Source of the DNA: Cellulomonas sp. KH9
GTDB lineage: Bacteria; Actinomycetota; Actinomycetes; Actinomycetales; Cellulomonadaceae
DNA: 64,000 nt
Assembly (NCBI RefSeq): GCF_900114185.1
Contig: NZ_FOSE01000002.1
Location: 63,909 to 127,908 of the forward strand
Direction of reading: 5' to 3'
The translations under genes were made by a program, and so were the position numbers. Below, in pieces: positions 26,967-35,143 of the stretch; positions within the stretch are counted from its first letter, which is position 1, and each line of letters starts with the position of its first letter. Below the pieces are notes generated by a model. The model was not told the origin of the DNA and ran no database searches. It was given only the letters and a program-made list of their open reading frames with translations.

Positions 26967-28408
26967 ATCCCGGCCCCGGCGAGCCAGTCGTCGTCGCGCT
27001 CGCCGGTGCGCACCGGCACGAGCCGGTCGAGCAGCGTCGGCCCGATCATGCCCGCCGCCAGCGTCGAGCCGTCCGTCGGGTCGACCACGAGGAAGCCGCC
27101 CGTGCGGCGGTGGGTCGCGTAGTCGTCGAGCACGACCGGCTCGGCCAGCCGCAGGCGCGCCCGCCCGATCGCGTTGAGGCCGAGCGCCGGGGGCGCCGCC
27201 TGCGTCGACGTGTCGGTCGCGTCGATGGTGTGCCGGGTGTCCACGGGGTCCCACCGCTCCACCGTGAGCGTGTCGACGTCGAGCCGGGCGTCGACCTCGC
27301 GCAGCAGCGCCCGGACCGTGCGGGTGCCGACGCGGACCAGCACCCGGGAGCCGGGCACGGAGCGGCGCTCGGTGAGCCAGCACACGGTCCCGACCAGGTC
27401 CTGGCCGACCGTGACGTGCTCGGCGGCGGGGACCAGCACGTCGCCACGCGCCACGTCCAGGTCGTCGGCGAGCCGCACGGTCACCGACCGCGGGGCGTCG
27501 GCGGCCTGCAGGGGGCCGTCGAACGTGTCGATGGCCACCACGCGGCTGGTACGCCCCGACGGCAGCACGCGCACCTCGTCACCGACGTGCACCACCCCGG
27601 AGGCGACCCGGCCGGCGTACCCGCGGTAGTCGGGGTGCTCGGCCGTCCGTGGACGGATGACGTACTGGACGGGCAGGCGCAGCGGCTCACCCGTCGCGTC
27701 CCGTGCCACGGGCACCTGCTCCAGCAGCTCGAGGAGCGTGGGGCCGTCGTACCAGTCGGTGCGCGCGGACCGGCTGACGACGTTGTCGCCCTCGAGGGCC
27801 GACAGCGGCACCGCGTGCACCGTGGGCAGGCCCAGGACGCGCGCGTGCTCGGTGAACTGCGCGGCGATGGTGCGGAACGTCGCCTCGTCGAACCCGACGA
27901 GGTCCATCTTGTTGACCGCCAGGACCACGTGCGGCACGCCGAGCAGCGCCGTGAGGGCCGCGTGCCGCCGCGTCTGCTCGAGCACGCCCTTGCGGGCGTC
28001 GACGAGCACGATCGCGAGCTCCGCGGTCGACGCGCCCGTCACCATGTTGCGGGTGTACTGGACGTGGCCGGGCGTGTCGGCCAGCACGAAGGCCCGGCGC
28101 GCGGTCGAGAAGTACCGGTAGGCCACGTCGATCGTGATGCCCTGCTCCCGCTCGGCCCGCAGGCCGTCGGTGAGTAGCGCGAGGTCCACGGCCGCGCCCT
28201 CGCCGCCCCGGGCCGCCGTCGCCCGCTCGACGGCGGACAGCTGGTCGGCCAGGACGGACTTGGTGTCGTACAGCAGGCGGCCGATGAGGGTGCTCTTGCC
28301 GTCGTCGACGGAACCCGCCGTGGCCAGGCGCAGCAGGTCGCGCCGCGCGTGGACGTCGGCGGCGGGGGTCGGTCGGGTCCCGGTGAGGCCCGGTGCGTGC
28401 GTGCCCAT
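26963..28408 (-). CDS. cysN: Sulfate adenylyltransferase subunit 1 (GTPase)
   Basis: GTPase subunit of ATP sulfurylase; with CysD it makes adenosine 5'-phosphosulfate, GTP hydrolysis driving the reaction. 481 residues. G motifs: TAGSVDDGKSTLIGRLLYD (P-loop), DTPGHVQYTRNM, and NKMDLVGF. Elongation-factor-like beta-barrel domains follow. Only the GTPase is present; the C-terminal APS-kinase fusion seen in some actinobacterial CysNC proteins is absent, consistent with an APS- rather than PAPS-dependent reductase. ATG at 28408 overlaps the cysD stop by one base (TGATG). Confidence 0.96.
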   Translation of the reverse strand: MGTHAPGLTGTRPTPAADVHARRDLLRLATAGSVDDGKSTLIGRLLYDTKSVLADQLSAVERATAARGGEGAAVDLALLTDGLRAEREQGITIDVAYRYFSTARRAFVLADTPGHVQYTRNMVTGASTAELAIVLVDARKGVLEQTRRHAALTALLGVPHVVLAVNKMDLVGFDEATFRTIAAQFTEHARVLGLPTVHAVPLSALEGDNVVSRSARTDWYDGPTLLELLEQVPVARDATGEPLRLPVQYVIRPRTAEHPDYRGYAGRVASGVVHVGDEVRVLPSGRTSRVVAIDTFDGPLQAADAPRSVTVRLADDLDVARGDVLVPAAEHVTVGQDLVGTVCWLTERRSVPGSRVLVRVGTRTVRALLREVDARLDVDTLTVERWDPVDTRHTIDATDTSTQAAPPALGLNAIGRARLRLAEPVVLDDYATHRRTGGFLVVDPTDGSTLAAGMIGPTLLDRLVPVRTGERDDDWLAGAGI

Positions 28409-29352
28409 CAGAAGTACCCCTCGCGCTTGCGGTCCTCCATGGCGGCCTCGGAGGCCCGGTCGTCCGCGCGCGTGGCACCGCGCTCGGTCAGGCGGCTGGC
28501 GGCGACCTCCGCGATGACGTCGGCGACGTCGGCGGCCACGGAGTCGACGGCCCCCGTGCAGCTCATGTCGCCCACCGTGCGGTACCGCACCCGGCGCCGC
28601 TCGACGGTCTCGTCGGGTCGCGGGCCGCCCCAGGTGCCCGCCGTCAACCACATGCCGTCGCGGGCGAACACGTCGCGCTCGTGGCTGAAGTAGATGCTCG
28701 GCAGCTCGATGCCCTCGCGCTCCACGTACCGCCACACGTCGAGCTCGGTCCAGTTCGACAGCGGGAACACGCGCACGTGCTCACCGGGCCGGTGCCGACC
28801 GTTGTACAGGTCCCACAGCTCGGGGCGCTGGCGGCGGGGGTCCCACTGCCCGAACTCGTCCCGCAGGGAGAACATGCGCTCCTTGGCGCGGGCCTTCTCC
28901 TCGTCGCGCCTCCCGCCGCCGAAGACCGCGTCGAACCGGTGCGCCGCGATCGCGTCGAGCAGCGGCACGGTCTGCAGCGGGTTGCGCGACGCGCCCGGGC
29001 GCTCGGTCACGCGACCGTCGTCGATGGCCTGCTGCACGCTCGCCACGACGAGCCGGAGCCCCAGCGCGGCCACGACCCGGTCGCGGTAGGCGATGACCTC
29101 GGGGAAGTTGTGGCCCGTGTCGACGTGCATGACCGGGAACGGCACCGGCGCGGGCCAGAACGCCTTGCGCGCCAGGTGCAGCATGACGATCGAGTCCTTG
29201 CCGCCGGAGAACAGCAGCACGGGCCGCTCGAACTCGCCGGCGACCTCGCGCATCACGTGGACGCCCTCGGACTCCAGGGCGTCGAGCTGCGTCGGCGTGG
29301 TCGGGCCGGCCGCCGTGGCGGCCGGGGTGTCGGTGGGGAACGTCGTCGTCAT
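28408..29352 (-). CDS. cysD: Sulfate adenylyltransferase subunit 2
   Basis: Catalytic subunit of ATP sulfurylase, 314 residues, PP-loop ATP pyrophosphatase family. LLFSGGKDSIVMLHLARKAF is the PP-loop; FPVMHVDTGHNFPEVIAYRD and FGGGRRDEEKARAKERMFSL are family signatures, ending in EDRKREGYF. The ATG at 29352 overlaps the cysH stop by 4 bp; another Met lies four to six codons upstream in the same frame but within cysH. Forms the heterodimer with CysN encoded next. Confidence 0.96.
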   Translation of the reverse strand: MTTTFPTDTPAATAAGPTTPTQLDALESEGVHVMREVAGEFERPVLLFSGGKDSIVMLHLARKAFWPAPVPFPVMHVDTGHNFPEVIAYRDRVVAALGLRLVVASVQQAIDDGRVTERPGASRNPLQTVPLLDAIAAHRFDAVFGGGRRDEEKARAKERMFSLRDEFGQWDPRRQRPELWDLYNGRHRPGEHVRVFPLSNWTELDVWRYVEREGIELPSIYFSHERDVFARDGMWLTAGTWGGPRPDETVERRRVRYRTVGDMSCTGAVDSVAADVADVIAEVAASRLTERGATRADDRASEAAMEDRKREGYF

Positions 29353-30068
29353 GTGTGCAGCCCGCATTCCGTCTTGTTCGTGCCTGCCCAGCGGCCTGCG
29401 CGGGGGTCCTCGCCCGGGGCGACCGCCCGCGTGCAGGGCGCGCAGCCGATCGAGGTGTACCCGAGCTCGCGCAGCGGGTTGAGCACCACGTGGTGCTCGG
29501 CGACGTACGCCGCCACGTCGTCCTGCGACCAGGCCGCCAGGGGGTTGAGCTTCACCTTGCCGCGGCGGGCGTCCCAGCCGACGACCGTGATGTCCGTGCG
29601 GGTCGGGGCGTCCTCGCGACGCATGCCGGTGACCCACGCCGTGTACGGCGCGAGCGCCCGCTCGAGGGGCTCGACCTTGCGCAGGGCGCAGCACAGGTTC
29701 GGGTCGCGGTCGTGCAGCCGGGGGCCGTGCTCGGCGTCCTGCTCCGCGACCGTGCGCAGCGGCAGGACGGTGCGCAGGCTCACGTCGGTGAAGTCCGCGT
29801 AGTAGTCGCGCGTGCCGATGGTCTCCGCGAAGTGGTACCCGGTGTCGAGGAAGACGACGTCGATGCCGGGCGCCGCGGCGGCGGCGAGGTGGACGAGCAC
29901 CTCGTCGCCCATCGACGAGGCGACCACCAGGTCGTCGCCGAACACGCCGCGCGCCCAGCGCAGCACGTCGGCGGGGTGCGACCCCTCGAGGTCCCGGCCC
30001 GCCTGCTCGGCCAGGGCACGCAGCGCGTCGGGCGACAGGTCGGGCGCCCGGTGCGTCGCGGTGCTCAC
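29349..30068 (-). CDS. cysH: Phosphoadenylyl/adenylyl-sulfate reductase (assimilatory, 4Fe-4S type)
   Basis: Reduces activated sulfate to sulfite using thioredoxin; 239 residues. The paired cysteines NLCCALRKVEPL and IGCAPCTRAV mark the [4Fe-4S] group, which indicates APS as substrate in this branch, and the C-terminal GTNKTECGLHT carries the catalytic cysteine. VVASSMGDEVLVHLAAAAA is the PP-loop region. GTG at 30068 overlaps the stop of the zinc-ribbon gene by 4 bp. No APS kinase is seen in the window, in line with APS use. Confidence 0.94.
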   Translation of the reverse strand: MSTATHRAPDLSPDALRALAEQAGRDLEGSHPADVLRWARGVFGDDLVVASSMGDEVLVHLAAAAAPGIDVVFLDTGYHFAETIGTRDYYADFTDVSLRTVLPLRTVAEQDAEHGPRLHDRDPNLCCALRKVEPLERALAPYTAWVTGMRREDAPTRTDITVVGWDARRGKVKLNPLAAWSQDDVAAYVAEHHVVLNPLRELGYTSIGCAPCTRAVAPGEDPRAGRWAGTNKTECGLHT

Positions 30069-30226
30069 GAGACGCCCACGAGGCCGACGAACCGCAGCGC
30101 GAACGCCCGGGCGCACGTGCGGCACTCCCACTGCCCGTGCGTCTGCCCGGCCGGCCACAGGTCCTCGCTCGCGCAGAACGGGCAGTAGTACGGCACCGCC
30201 CGCTGCCCGCCGGTCTGCTCGCTCAT
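30065..30226 (-). CDS. Small zinc-ribbon protein of the sulfate-assimilation operon
   Basis: 53-residue protein with two CxxC knuckles, YYCPFCASEDLW and WECRTCARAF, forming a probable zinc ribbon. It is coupled on both sides by 4-bp overlaps: its ATG overlaps the sir stop, and its stop overlaps the cysH start. Similar tiny ORFs sit between sir and cysH in other actinobacteria. Its role is unknown; a stabilising or metal-handling partner of the reductases is conceivable. Too short for many gene finders but well supported by position and codon use. Confidence 0.8.
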   Translation of the reverse strand: MSEQTGGQRAVPYYCPFCASEDLWPAGQTHGQWECRTCARAFALRFVGLVGVS

Positions 30227-31893
30227 CGCAGGTCCTCCTCGGCGGCACGGTGCACCCACTGCGCGAACAGCTCACCGGGTGCGCGCTGCTCGTCGAACCG
30301 CCGGGTGACCCGCTCGACGTAGTCGGGCAGCTCGGAGGCCGGGACCCGCAGCCCGCGCAGCGTGGTCCCGAGCCCGCTGGTCAGGCCGAGGCCGCCGCCG
30401 AGGTGCACCTGGTAGCCCTCCTCGCCGCCGGCCAGCGCGCCCTTGAGGCCGATGTCCGCGGTCTGGATGCGCGCGCAGGAGTTGGGGCAGCCGTTGACGT
30501 TGATGGTGAGGGGCTGGTCGAACGTCGGCAGGCGCTCCTCGAGCTCGCCGACCAGGGCCGCGGCGCGCGCCTTGGTCTCGACGATCGCCAGCTTGCAGAA
30601 CTCGATGCCGGTGCAGGCGATCGTGCCCCGCCGGAACGTCGAGGCGCCGCGGACCCGCAGGCCCAGCGACTCCAGACCGTCCACCAGGGTGTCGACGCGC
30701 TGCGGCTCGACGTCGAGCACGACGAGCTTCTGCTCGGTGGTCAGCTGCACCCGCTCGGACCCGGCCTCCTCGACCAGGTCGGCGAGCGCCGTCAGCACCG
30801 GCCCGGAGACGCGTCCGACGGTGGGGGCGGCCCCCACGTAGAACCGGCCGTCCTTCTGCGGGTGCACGCCGACGTGGTCGCGGTTGCCGGTGGGCGGCGG
30901 CGGGGGAGGCGGGCCGTCGGGCAGCGCGTACCCCAGGTACTCGGTCTCCAGGACCTGGCGGAACAGCTCCGGTCCCCAGTCGGCGAGCAGGAACTTCAGG
31001 CGTGCGCGGGTCCGCAGGCGGCGGTAGCCGTAGTCGCGGAAGATGCCGACGACGCCGCTCCACACCTCGGGCACGCGCTCGAGCGTGACGAACGCGCCCA
31101 GCCGCTTGCCCAGCATGGGGTTGGTCGACAGGGCGCCGCCGACCCACAGGTCGAAGCCGGGGCCCAGCTCGGGGTGCACGACGCCCACGAAGGCGACGTC
31201 GTTGATCTCGTGCGCGACGTCCTGGTGGGGGGAGCCGCTGATCGCGGTCTTGAACTTGCGCGGCAGGTTCGAGTACGCCGGGTCCCCGATGTACCGCTCG
31301 CGGATCGCCCGGACGGCGGGGGTGCCGTCGATGATCTCGTCGGCCGCGACGCCGGCGACCGGCGAGCCCAGGATGACGCGCGGCACGTCGCCGCACGCCT
31401 CCTGCGTCGTCAGGCCGACGGCCTCGAGACGGCGCCAGATCTCCGGGACGTCCTCGATGCGGATCCAGTGCAGCTGCACGTTCTGGCGGTCGGTGATGTC
31501 GGCCGTCCCGCGGCCGAACTCCTGGGAGATGCCGGCGACGGTGCGCAGCTGGCGCAGGTCGAGGGAGCCGCCGTCGCACCGCACGCGGAGCATGAAGTAC
31601 TCGTCCTCGAGCTCGTGCGGCTCGAGCGTGGCGGTGCGCCCGCCGTCGATGCCGGGCCGGCGCTGCGTGTACAGCCCCCACCAGCGCATGCGGCCGCGCA
31701 GGTCGTCGCCCGGGATGGACGCGAAGCCCTCGCGGGCGTACACGGTCTCGATCCGGTGCCGGACGTTGAGGCCGTCGTCCTGCTGCTTGAGGGCCTCGTT
31801 GGCGTTGAGCGGGTCGCGCTGGTCGAAGGCCCACTGGCCCTCGGGGCGCTTGGCGGGCGGGGCGAGCGGGGGACGTGACGTGGTCTGCGCCAT
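30223..31893 (-). CDS. sir: Ferredoxin-dependent sulfite (nitrite/sulfite) reductase
   Basis: Siroheme/[4Fe-4S] reductase taking sulfite to sulfide (six electrons), 556 residues. Cluster and siroheme ligands lie in ACTGIEFCKLA and NVNGCPNSCARIQ. Tyr75 (WGLYTQRRPG) and Cys167 (TQEACGDVPRV) are 92 residues apart, exactly as Tyr69 and Cys161, which are cross-linked in the Mycobacterium tuberculosis sulfite reductase (SirA/NirA). With cysH, cysDN and cobA in the same operon the substrate is sulfite. Nitrite from the nitrate reductase elsewhere in the window would need another enzyme unless this one is dual. First structural gene after the cysteine leader. Confidence 0.94.
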   Translation of the reverse strand: MAQTTSRPPLAPPAKRPEGQWAFDQRDPLNANEALKQQDDGLNVRHRIETVYAREGFASIPGDDLRGRMRWWGLYTQRRPGIDGGRTATLEPHELEDEYFMLRVRCDGGSLDLRQLRTVAGISQEFGRGTADITDRQNVQLHWIRIEDVPEIWRRLEAVGLTTQEACGDVPRVILGSPVAGVAADEIIDGTPAVRAIRERYIGDPAYSNLPRKFKTAISGSPHQDVAHEINDVAFVGVVHPELGPGFDLWVGGALSTNPMLGKRLGAFVTLERVPEVWSGVVGIFRDYGYRRLRTRARLKFLLADWGPELFRQVLETEYLGYALPDGPPPPPPPTGNRDHVGVHPQKDGRFYVGAAPTVGRVSGPVLTALADLVEEAGSERVQLTTEQKLVVLDVEPQRVDTLVDGLESLGLRVRGASTFRRGTIACTGIEFCKLAIVETKARAAALVGELEERLPTFDQPLTINVNGCPNSCARIQTADIGLKGALAGGEEGYQVHLGGGLGLTSGLGTTLRGLRVPASELPDYVERVTRRFDEQRAPGELFAQWVHRAAEEDLR

Positions 31894-31940
31894 CGGGGCG
31901 CCACCTCCGGGGTGCTGGGGGGCGTGCTCACGCGTCCGCG

Positions 31941-31956
31941 CACGACGAAGGTCGTG
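31941..31956 (-). promoter_or_regulatory. Second hairpin of the sir leader
   Basis: CACGAC-loop-GTCGTG, 6-bp stem with a 4-base loop, two bases from the larger hairpin at 31959-31985. Possible alternative fold in a cysteine attenuator. Confidence 0.4.
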
Positions 31957-31958
31957 GA

Positions 31959-31985
31959 CGACGGGCGCGGACCACGCGCCCGTCG
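31959..31985 (-). promoter_or_regulatory. Attenuator-like hairpin in the sir leader
   Basis: Perfect 11-bp GC stem (31959-31969 with 31975-31985) and a 5-base loop, beginning 16 bases after the stop of the cysteine-rich leader ORF and about 65 bases before the sir start. No U-tract follows, so it could act by Rho-dependent attenuation or by hiding ribosome access. Confidence 0.6.
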
Positions 31986-32001
31986 AGGGGAACGGGGCTG
32001 G

Positions 32002-32085
32002 TCAGCGGGTCCGCGGACAGCAGGCGCACGGGACCGCGGCGGCGCGACAGCACCGACACAGACGGCAGGTCCCGGGGAGGTTCAC
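32002..32085 (-). CDS. Cysteine-rich leader peptide of the sulfate-assimilation operon
   Basis: 27-codon ORF from GTG (32085) to TGA (32002), on the same strand as and 108 bp ahead of sir. Seven of 27 residues are cysteine, clustered as CRLCRCC and CACC. Polycysteine leader ORFs that sense cysteine supply by ribosome stalling are established in mycobacteria upstream of sulfur genes, and short putative leader peptides are common ahead of actinobacterial sulfur operons. The 11-bp hairpin just downstream completes an attenuator-like layout. No clear ribosome-binding site is seen; translation may be leaderless. The frame is open further upstream but the dense cysteine codons begin after this GTG. 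Confidence 0.72.
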   Translation of the reverse strand: MNLPGTCRLCRCCRAAAVPCACCPRTR

Positions 32086-32240
32086 GTGACGAGCGTGACA
32101 CGCGTCCGGGTGAATCGGCAGGGTGTGTCCGGATCCCGAGATGCGTGATCGACATGCGGACAGACGTCCAGGACGTCGCGCCCGCGCCTCGTGCGGACCT
32201 GCCGGGCCGGGCCGTGTCGTGGGACGTATCGTCGTCCCCC

Positions 32241-33317
32241 GTGACCACCCCCGACCCCGTCGCGCCGAGCGCACGCCCGGACTCCCTGACGGCCCGTCAC
32301 CCCCGGGTGCCCGCGGCGCGGCTGCTCGCCGAGCTCGTGCCGCCGCGGCACTTCGCGCGCGAGTCGTTCGACACGTACGAGCCGGACGCGGCGCACCCGT
32401 CGCAGCGGGAGGCCCTCGACCGGCTGCGCGAGGTCGCGGCCGCGCTCAGCGGCCCCACGCGCAGCGGCGGGGCGTGGTGGCGGCGACGCGCCGCCGCGCA
32501 GGCGCCGGCGGTGTACCTGGACGGCGGGTTCGGCGTCGGCAAGACCCACCTGCTCGCCTCGCTCGCGCACGCCGTCGGTACGGAGCGCACCGCGTACGGC
32601 ACGTTCGTCGAGCTCACCCACCTCGTGGGGGCGCTGGGCTTCGCCGCGACCGTCGACGCCCTGGCTGCCAAGCGCCTGGTCTGCATCGACGAGTTCGAGC
32701 TCGACGACCCGGGCGACACCGTGATGATGTCCCGCCTGCTGCGGGAGCTCGCGGACCGTGGCGTGGCGATCGCCGCCACCTCCAACACGCTGCCCGAGTC
32801 GCTGGGCGAGGGGCGGTTCGCCGCCGAGGACTTCCTGCGCGAGATCCAGGCGCTGGCCGCCCGCTTCGAGGTGCTGCGCATCGACGGCGAGGACCACCGG
32901 CACCGGGCGGTCACGACGCACGCCGTCACCCTGTCCGCCCAGGACGTGCGTGCCGTGGTCACCGCCCACCCGGGGGCCACGCTGGACGACCTGGACACGC
33001 TGCTCGAGCACCTCGCGACCGTCCACCCCAGCCGCTACGGCGCGCTGCTGGACGGCATCGACCTCGTCGGGCTCACCGGTGTGCACCAGGTGACGGCGCA
33101 GGACGTCGCCCTGCGCCTCGTCGTGCTCGTGGACCGGCTGTACGACCGCGACGTGCCGGTCGTGCTGGCGGGCGGGTCCGGGTCCGACGCCACGGACGGC
33201 ACCGACCTGTTCACGCCCGACATGCTCGCCGGGGGCTACCGCAAGAAGTACTACCGGGCGCTGTCCCGCCTCGGCGCGCTCGCGGGTGAGGGCGCGGCCC
33301 TGGTCGTGCGGGACTGA
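32241..33317 (+). CDS. zapE: AFG1/ZapE-family P-loop ATPase
   Basis: AAA+-like ATPase of the AFG1/ZapE family, 358 residues; in E. coli ZapE acts at the division ring. Walker A is YLDGGFGVGKTHLLASLAHA and Walker B RLVCIDEFELDDPGD, followed by SRLLRELADRGVAIAATSNT (sensor 1) and the C-terminal GGYRKKYYRALSRLGALA. The GTG at 32241 is chosen: a TATCGT hexamer (32227-32232) lies eight bases before it, so the message is probably leaderless. The open frame further upstream has no homology. Divergent from the sulfate operon and convergent with treZ. Confidence 0.9.
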   Translation: MTTPDPVAPSARPDSLTARHPRVPAARLLAELVPPRHFARESFDTYEPDAAHPSQREALDRLREVAAALSGPTRSGGAWWRRRAAAQAPAVYLDGGFGVGKTHLLASLAHAVGTERTAYGTFVELTHLVGALGFAATVDALAAKRLVCIDEFELDDPGDTVMMSRLLRELADRGVAIAATSNTLPESLGEGRFAAEDFLREIQALAARFEVLRIDGEDHRHRAVTTHAVTLSAQDVRAVVTAHPGATLDDLDTLLEHLATVHPSRYGALLDGIDLVGLTGVHQVTAQDVALRLVVLVDRLYDRDVPVVLAGGSGSDATDGTDLFTPDMLAGGYRKKYYRALSRLGALAGEGAALVVRD

Positions 33318-33342
33318 CCGGCCGCGACGCCCGCCGCGACGG

Positions 33343-35142
33343 TCAGACCAGCACGACGACCGAGCGTGCGGGTACGTCCACCACCAGCGGCTCGCCGGGG
33401 GAGTGGGGGGCGTGCACCGCCCCGCCGTCCCACGCGGCGACGACGCGCAGCGGGTGCGACGCCGCGACCGGCACCGCCACGGGCTGGTGGGCGAGGTTCA
33501 CGACGACGCGTGCGTCACCCCGGTGCAGCACCAGGGCCCCCTGCCACCCGGGGGCGTCGGTGGGCGACGGCGGGTCGAGCACGTCGAGCGAGGTGTGGTG
33601 GCGGTCGCCCGACGCCAGGTCCGGGACCGACCGGCGCAGCGCGACGAGCACGCGGTACCACTCGAGCAGCCGCGCGTGGTCGGGCTGCTCCGGCTCGGAC
33701 CAGTCCAGCACGCTCGCGGTGAACGTCGCGGGGTCCTGCGGGTCGGGGACGTCGACGGGGCCGCCGTACAGGTCGACCCAGCCGTGCCCGCCGAACTCGC
33801 GGGTGCGGCCCTCACGGACGGCCTCGGCCAGCGCGGGCTCGGGGTGGTCGGTGAAGAACAGCCACGGCGTGCGGGCCCCCCACTCCTCGCCCATGAACAG
33901 CATGGGCGTGAACGGCGAGAGCAGGACCAGCGCGGCCTGGGCGGCCAGCCCGCCGGGGTCGAGCCGCGCCGACGGGCGGTCCCCGAGCGCACGGTTGCCC
34001 ACCTGGTCGTGGTCCGACGCGAAGACGACGAAGCGGTGCCCGTCGACGTCGTCGGGGACCGGGGAACCCCACGGCTCGCCGCGGAACGTCGACATGCCCC
34101 CGTCGTGCACGAACACCCGGGTCAGGGCCGTGCGCAGCGTCTCGGGGGAGCCGAAGTCCACGTAGTAGCCGTGCCGCTCACCCGTGACCAGCGCGTGCAC
34201 GGCGTGGTGCACGTCGTCGGCCCACTGGGCCGTCATGCCCCAGCCGCCGTCCTGGGTCGTGTCCAGCGTCACGACGTCGTTGAGGTCGGACTCGGCGACC
34301 AGCCCGATCGGCCGCCCGAGCTCCTCGGCCAGCTCCGCGACCTCGTCGGAGAGCTGCGCGAGCAGGTGCCGGGGGGAGTCGTCGCGCAGCGCGTGGACCG
34401 CGTCCAGGCGGAACGCGTCGACGTGGAAGTCACGCGCCCAGCGCAGCACCGAGTCGCAGATCCACCGGCGGACGTGCACCGCGCCGGGGCCGTCGAGGTT
34501 GACGGCCTGGCCCCAGGGCGTGTGGTGCGCGTCGGTGAAGTACGGGCCCAGCTCGTGCAGGTAGTTGCCCGAGGGGCCGAGGTGGTTGTGCACGACGTCG
34601 AGGCAGACCGCCAGCCCGTGCGCGTGGGCGGCGTCGACGAACTCCTGCAGCGCCCGCGGGCCGCCGTACGGCTCGTGCACCGCGTACAGCGCGACGCCGT
34701 CGTACCCCCAGCCGTGCCGGCCGTTGAACGCCGCCACGGGCATGAGCTCGACGACGTCGACGCCCAGCTCGACGAGGTGCTCGAGGCGCTCGGCCGCCGC
34801 GGCGAGCGTGCCCTGCGGCGTGAACGTGCCCACGTGCAGCTCGTACGTCACCGCCCCGCGCACGTCGACCCCGCTCCACCCGGCGTCGGTCCAGGTGAAC
34901 CGGTCGGCGTCGAAGACGCGCGCGGCGCCGTGCACCCCGTGGGGCAGCCGGGGCGCCCGCGGGTCGGGGCGCGGGTCGCCGCCGTCGAGCGAGAACGCGT
35001 AGTCGGTGCCGTGGGGCAGCTCGACGTCGGCGGTCCACCAGCCGTCGTCCTCGGCGCGCAGCGGCAGGCGGCCGTCGTCGGCCGGGAGCACCAGCTCGAC
35101 GCGGTCGGGGAACGGCGCCCACAGGCGCGGTGTCAGGGTCAC
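33343..35142 (-). CDS. treZ: Malto-oligosyltrehalose trehalohydrolase
   Basis: GH13 enzyme releasing trehalose from maltooligosyltrehalose; 599 residues. N-terminal beta domain (RLWAPFPDRVELVLPADD), then the alpha-amylase barrel with VCLDVVHNHLGPSGNYL, FHVDAFRLDAVHAL (nucleophile Asp) and GLVAESDLND (acid Glu), and FASDHDQVGNRALG. The GTG at 35142 starts one base after the treY stop (TGAGGTG), so they are coupled. Last gene of glgX-treY-treZ, the TreXYZ route from glycogen or maltodextrin to trehalose, an osmo- and stress protectant. Confidence 0.96.
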   Translation of the reverse strand: MTLTPRLWAPFPDRVELVLPADDGRLPLRAEDDGWWTADVELPHGTDYAFSLDGGDPRPDPRAPRLPHGVHGAARVFDADRFTWTDAGWSGVDVRGAVTYELHVGTFTPQGTLAAAAERLEHLVELGVDVVELMPVAAFNGRHGWGYDGVALYAVHEPYGGPRALQEFVDAAHAHGLAVCLDVVHNHLGPSGNYLHELGPYFTDAHHTPWGQAVNLDGPGAVHVRRWICDSVLRWARDFHVDAFRLDAVHALRDDSPRHLLAQLSDEVAELAEELGRPIGLVAESDLNDVVTLDTTQDGGWGMTAQWADDVHHAVHALVTGERHGYYVDFGSPETLRTALTRVFVHDGGMSTFRGEPWGSPVPDDVDGHRFVVFASDHDQVGNRALGDRPSARLDPGGLAAQAALVLLSPFTPMLFMGEEWGARTPWLFFTDHPEPALAEAVREGRTREFGGHGWVDLYGGPVDVPDPQDPATFTASVLDWSEPEQPDHARLLEWYRVLVALRRSVPDLASGDRHHTSLDVLDPPSPTDAPGWQGALVLHRGDARVVVNLAHQPVAVPVAASHPLRVVAAWDGGAVHAPHSPGEPLVVDVPARSVVVLV

Positions 35143-35143
35143 C

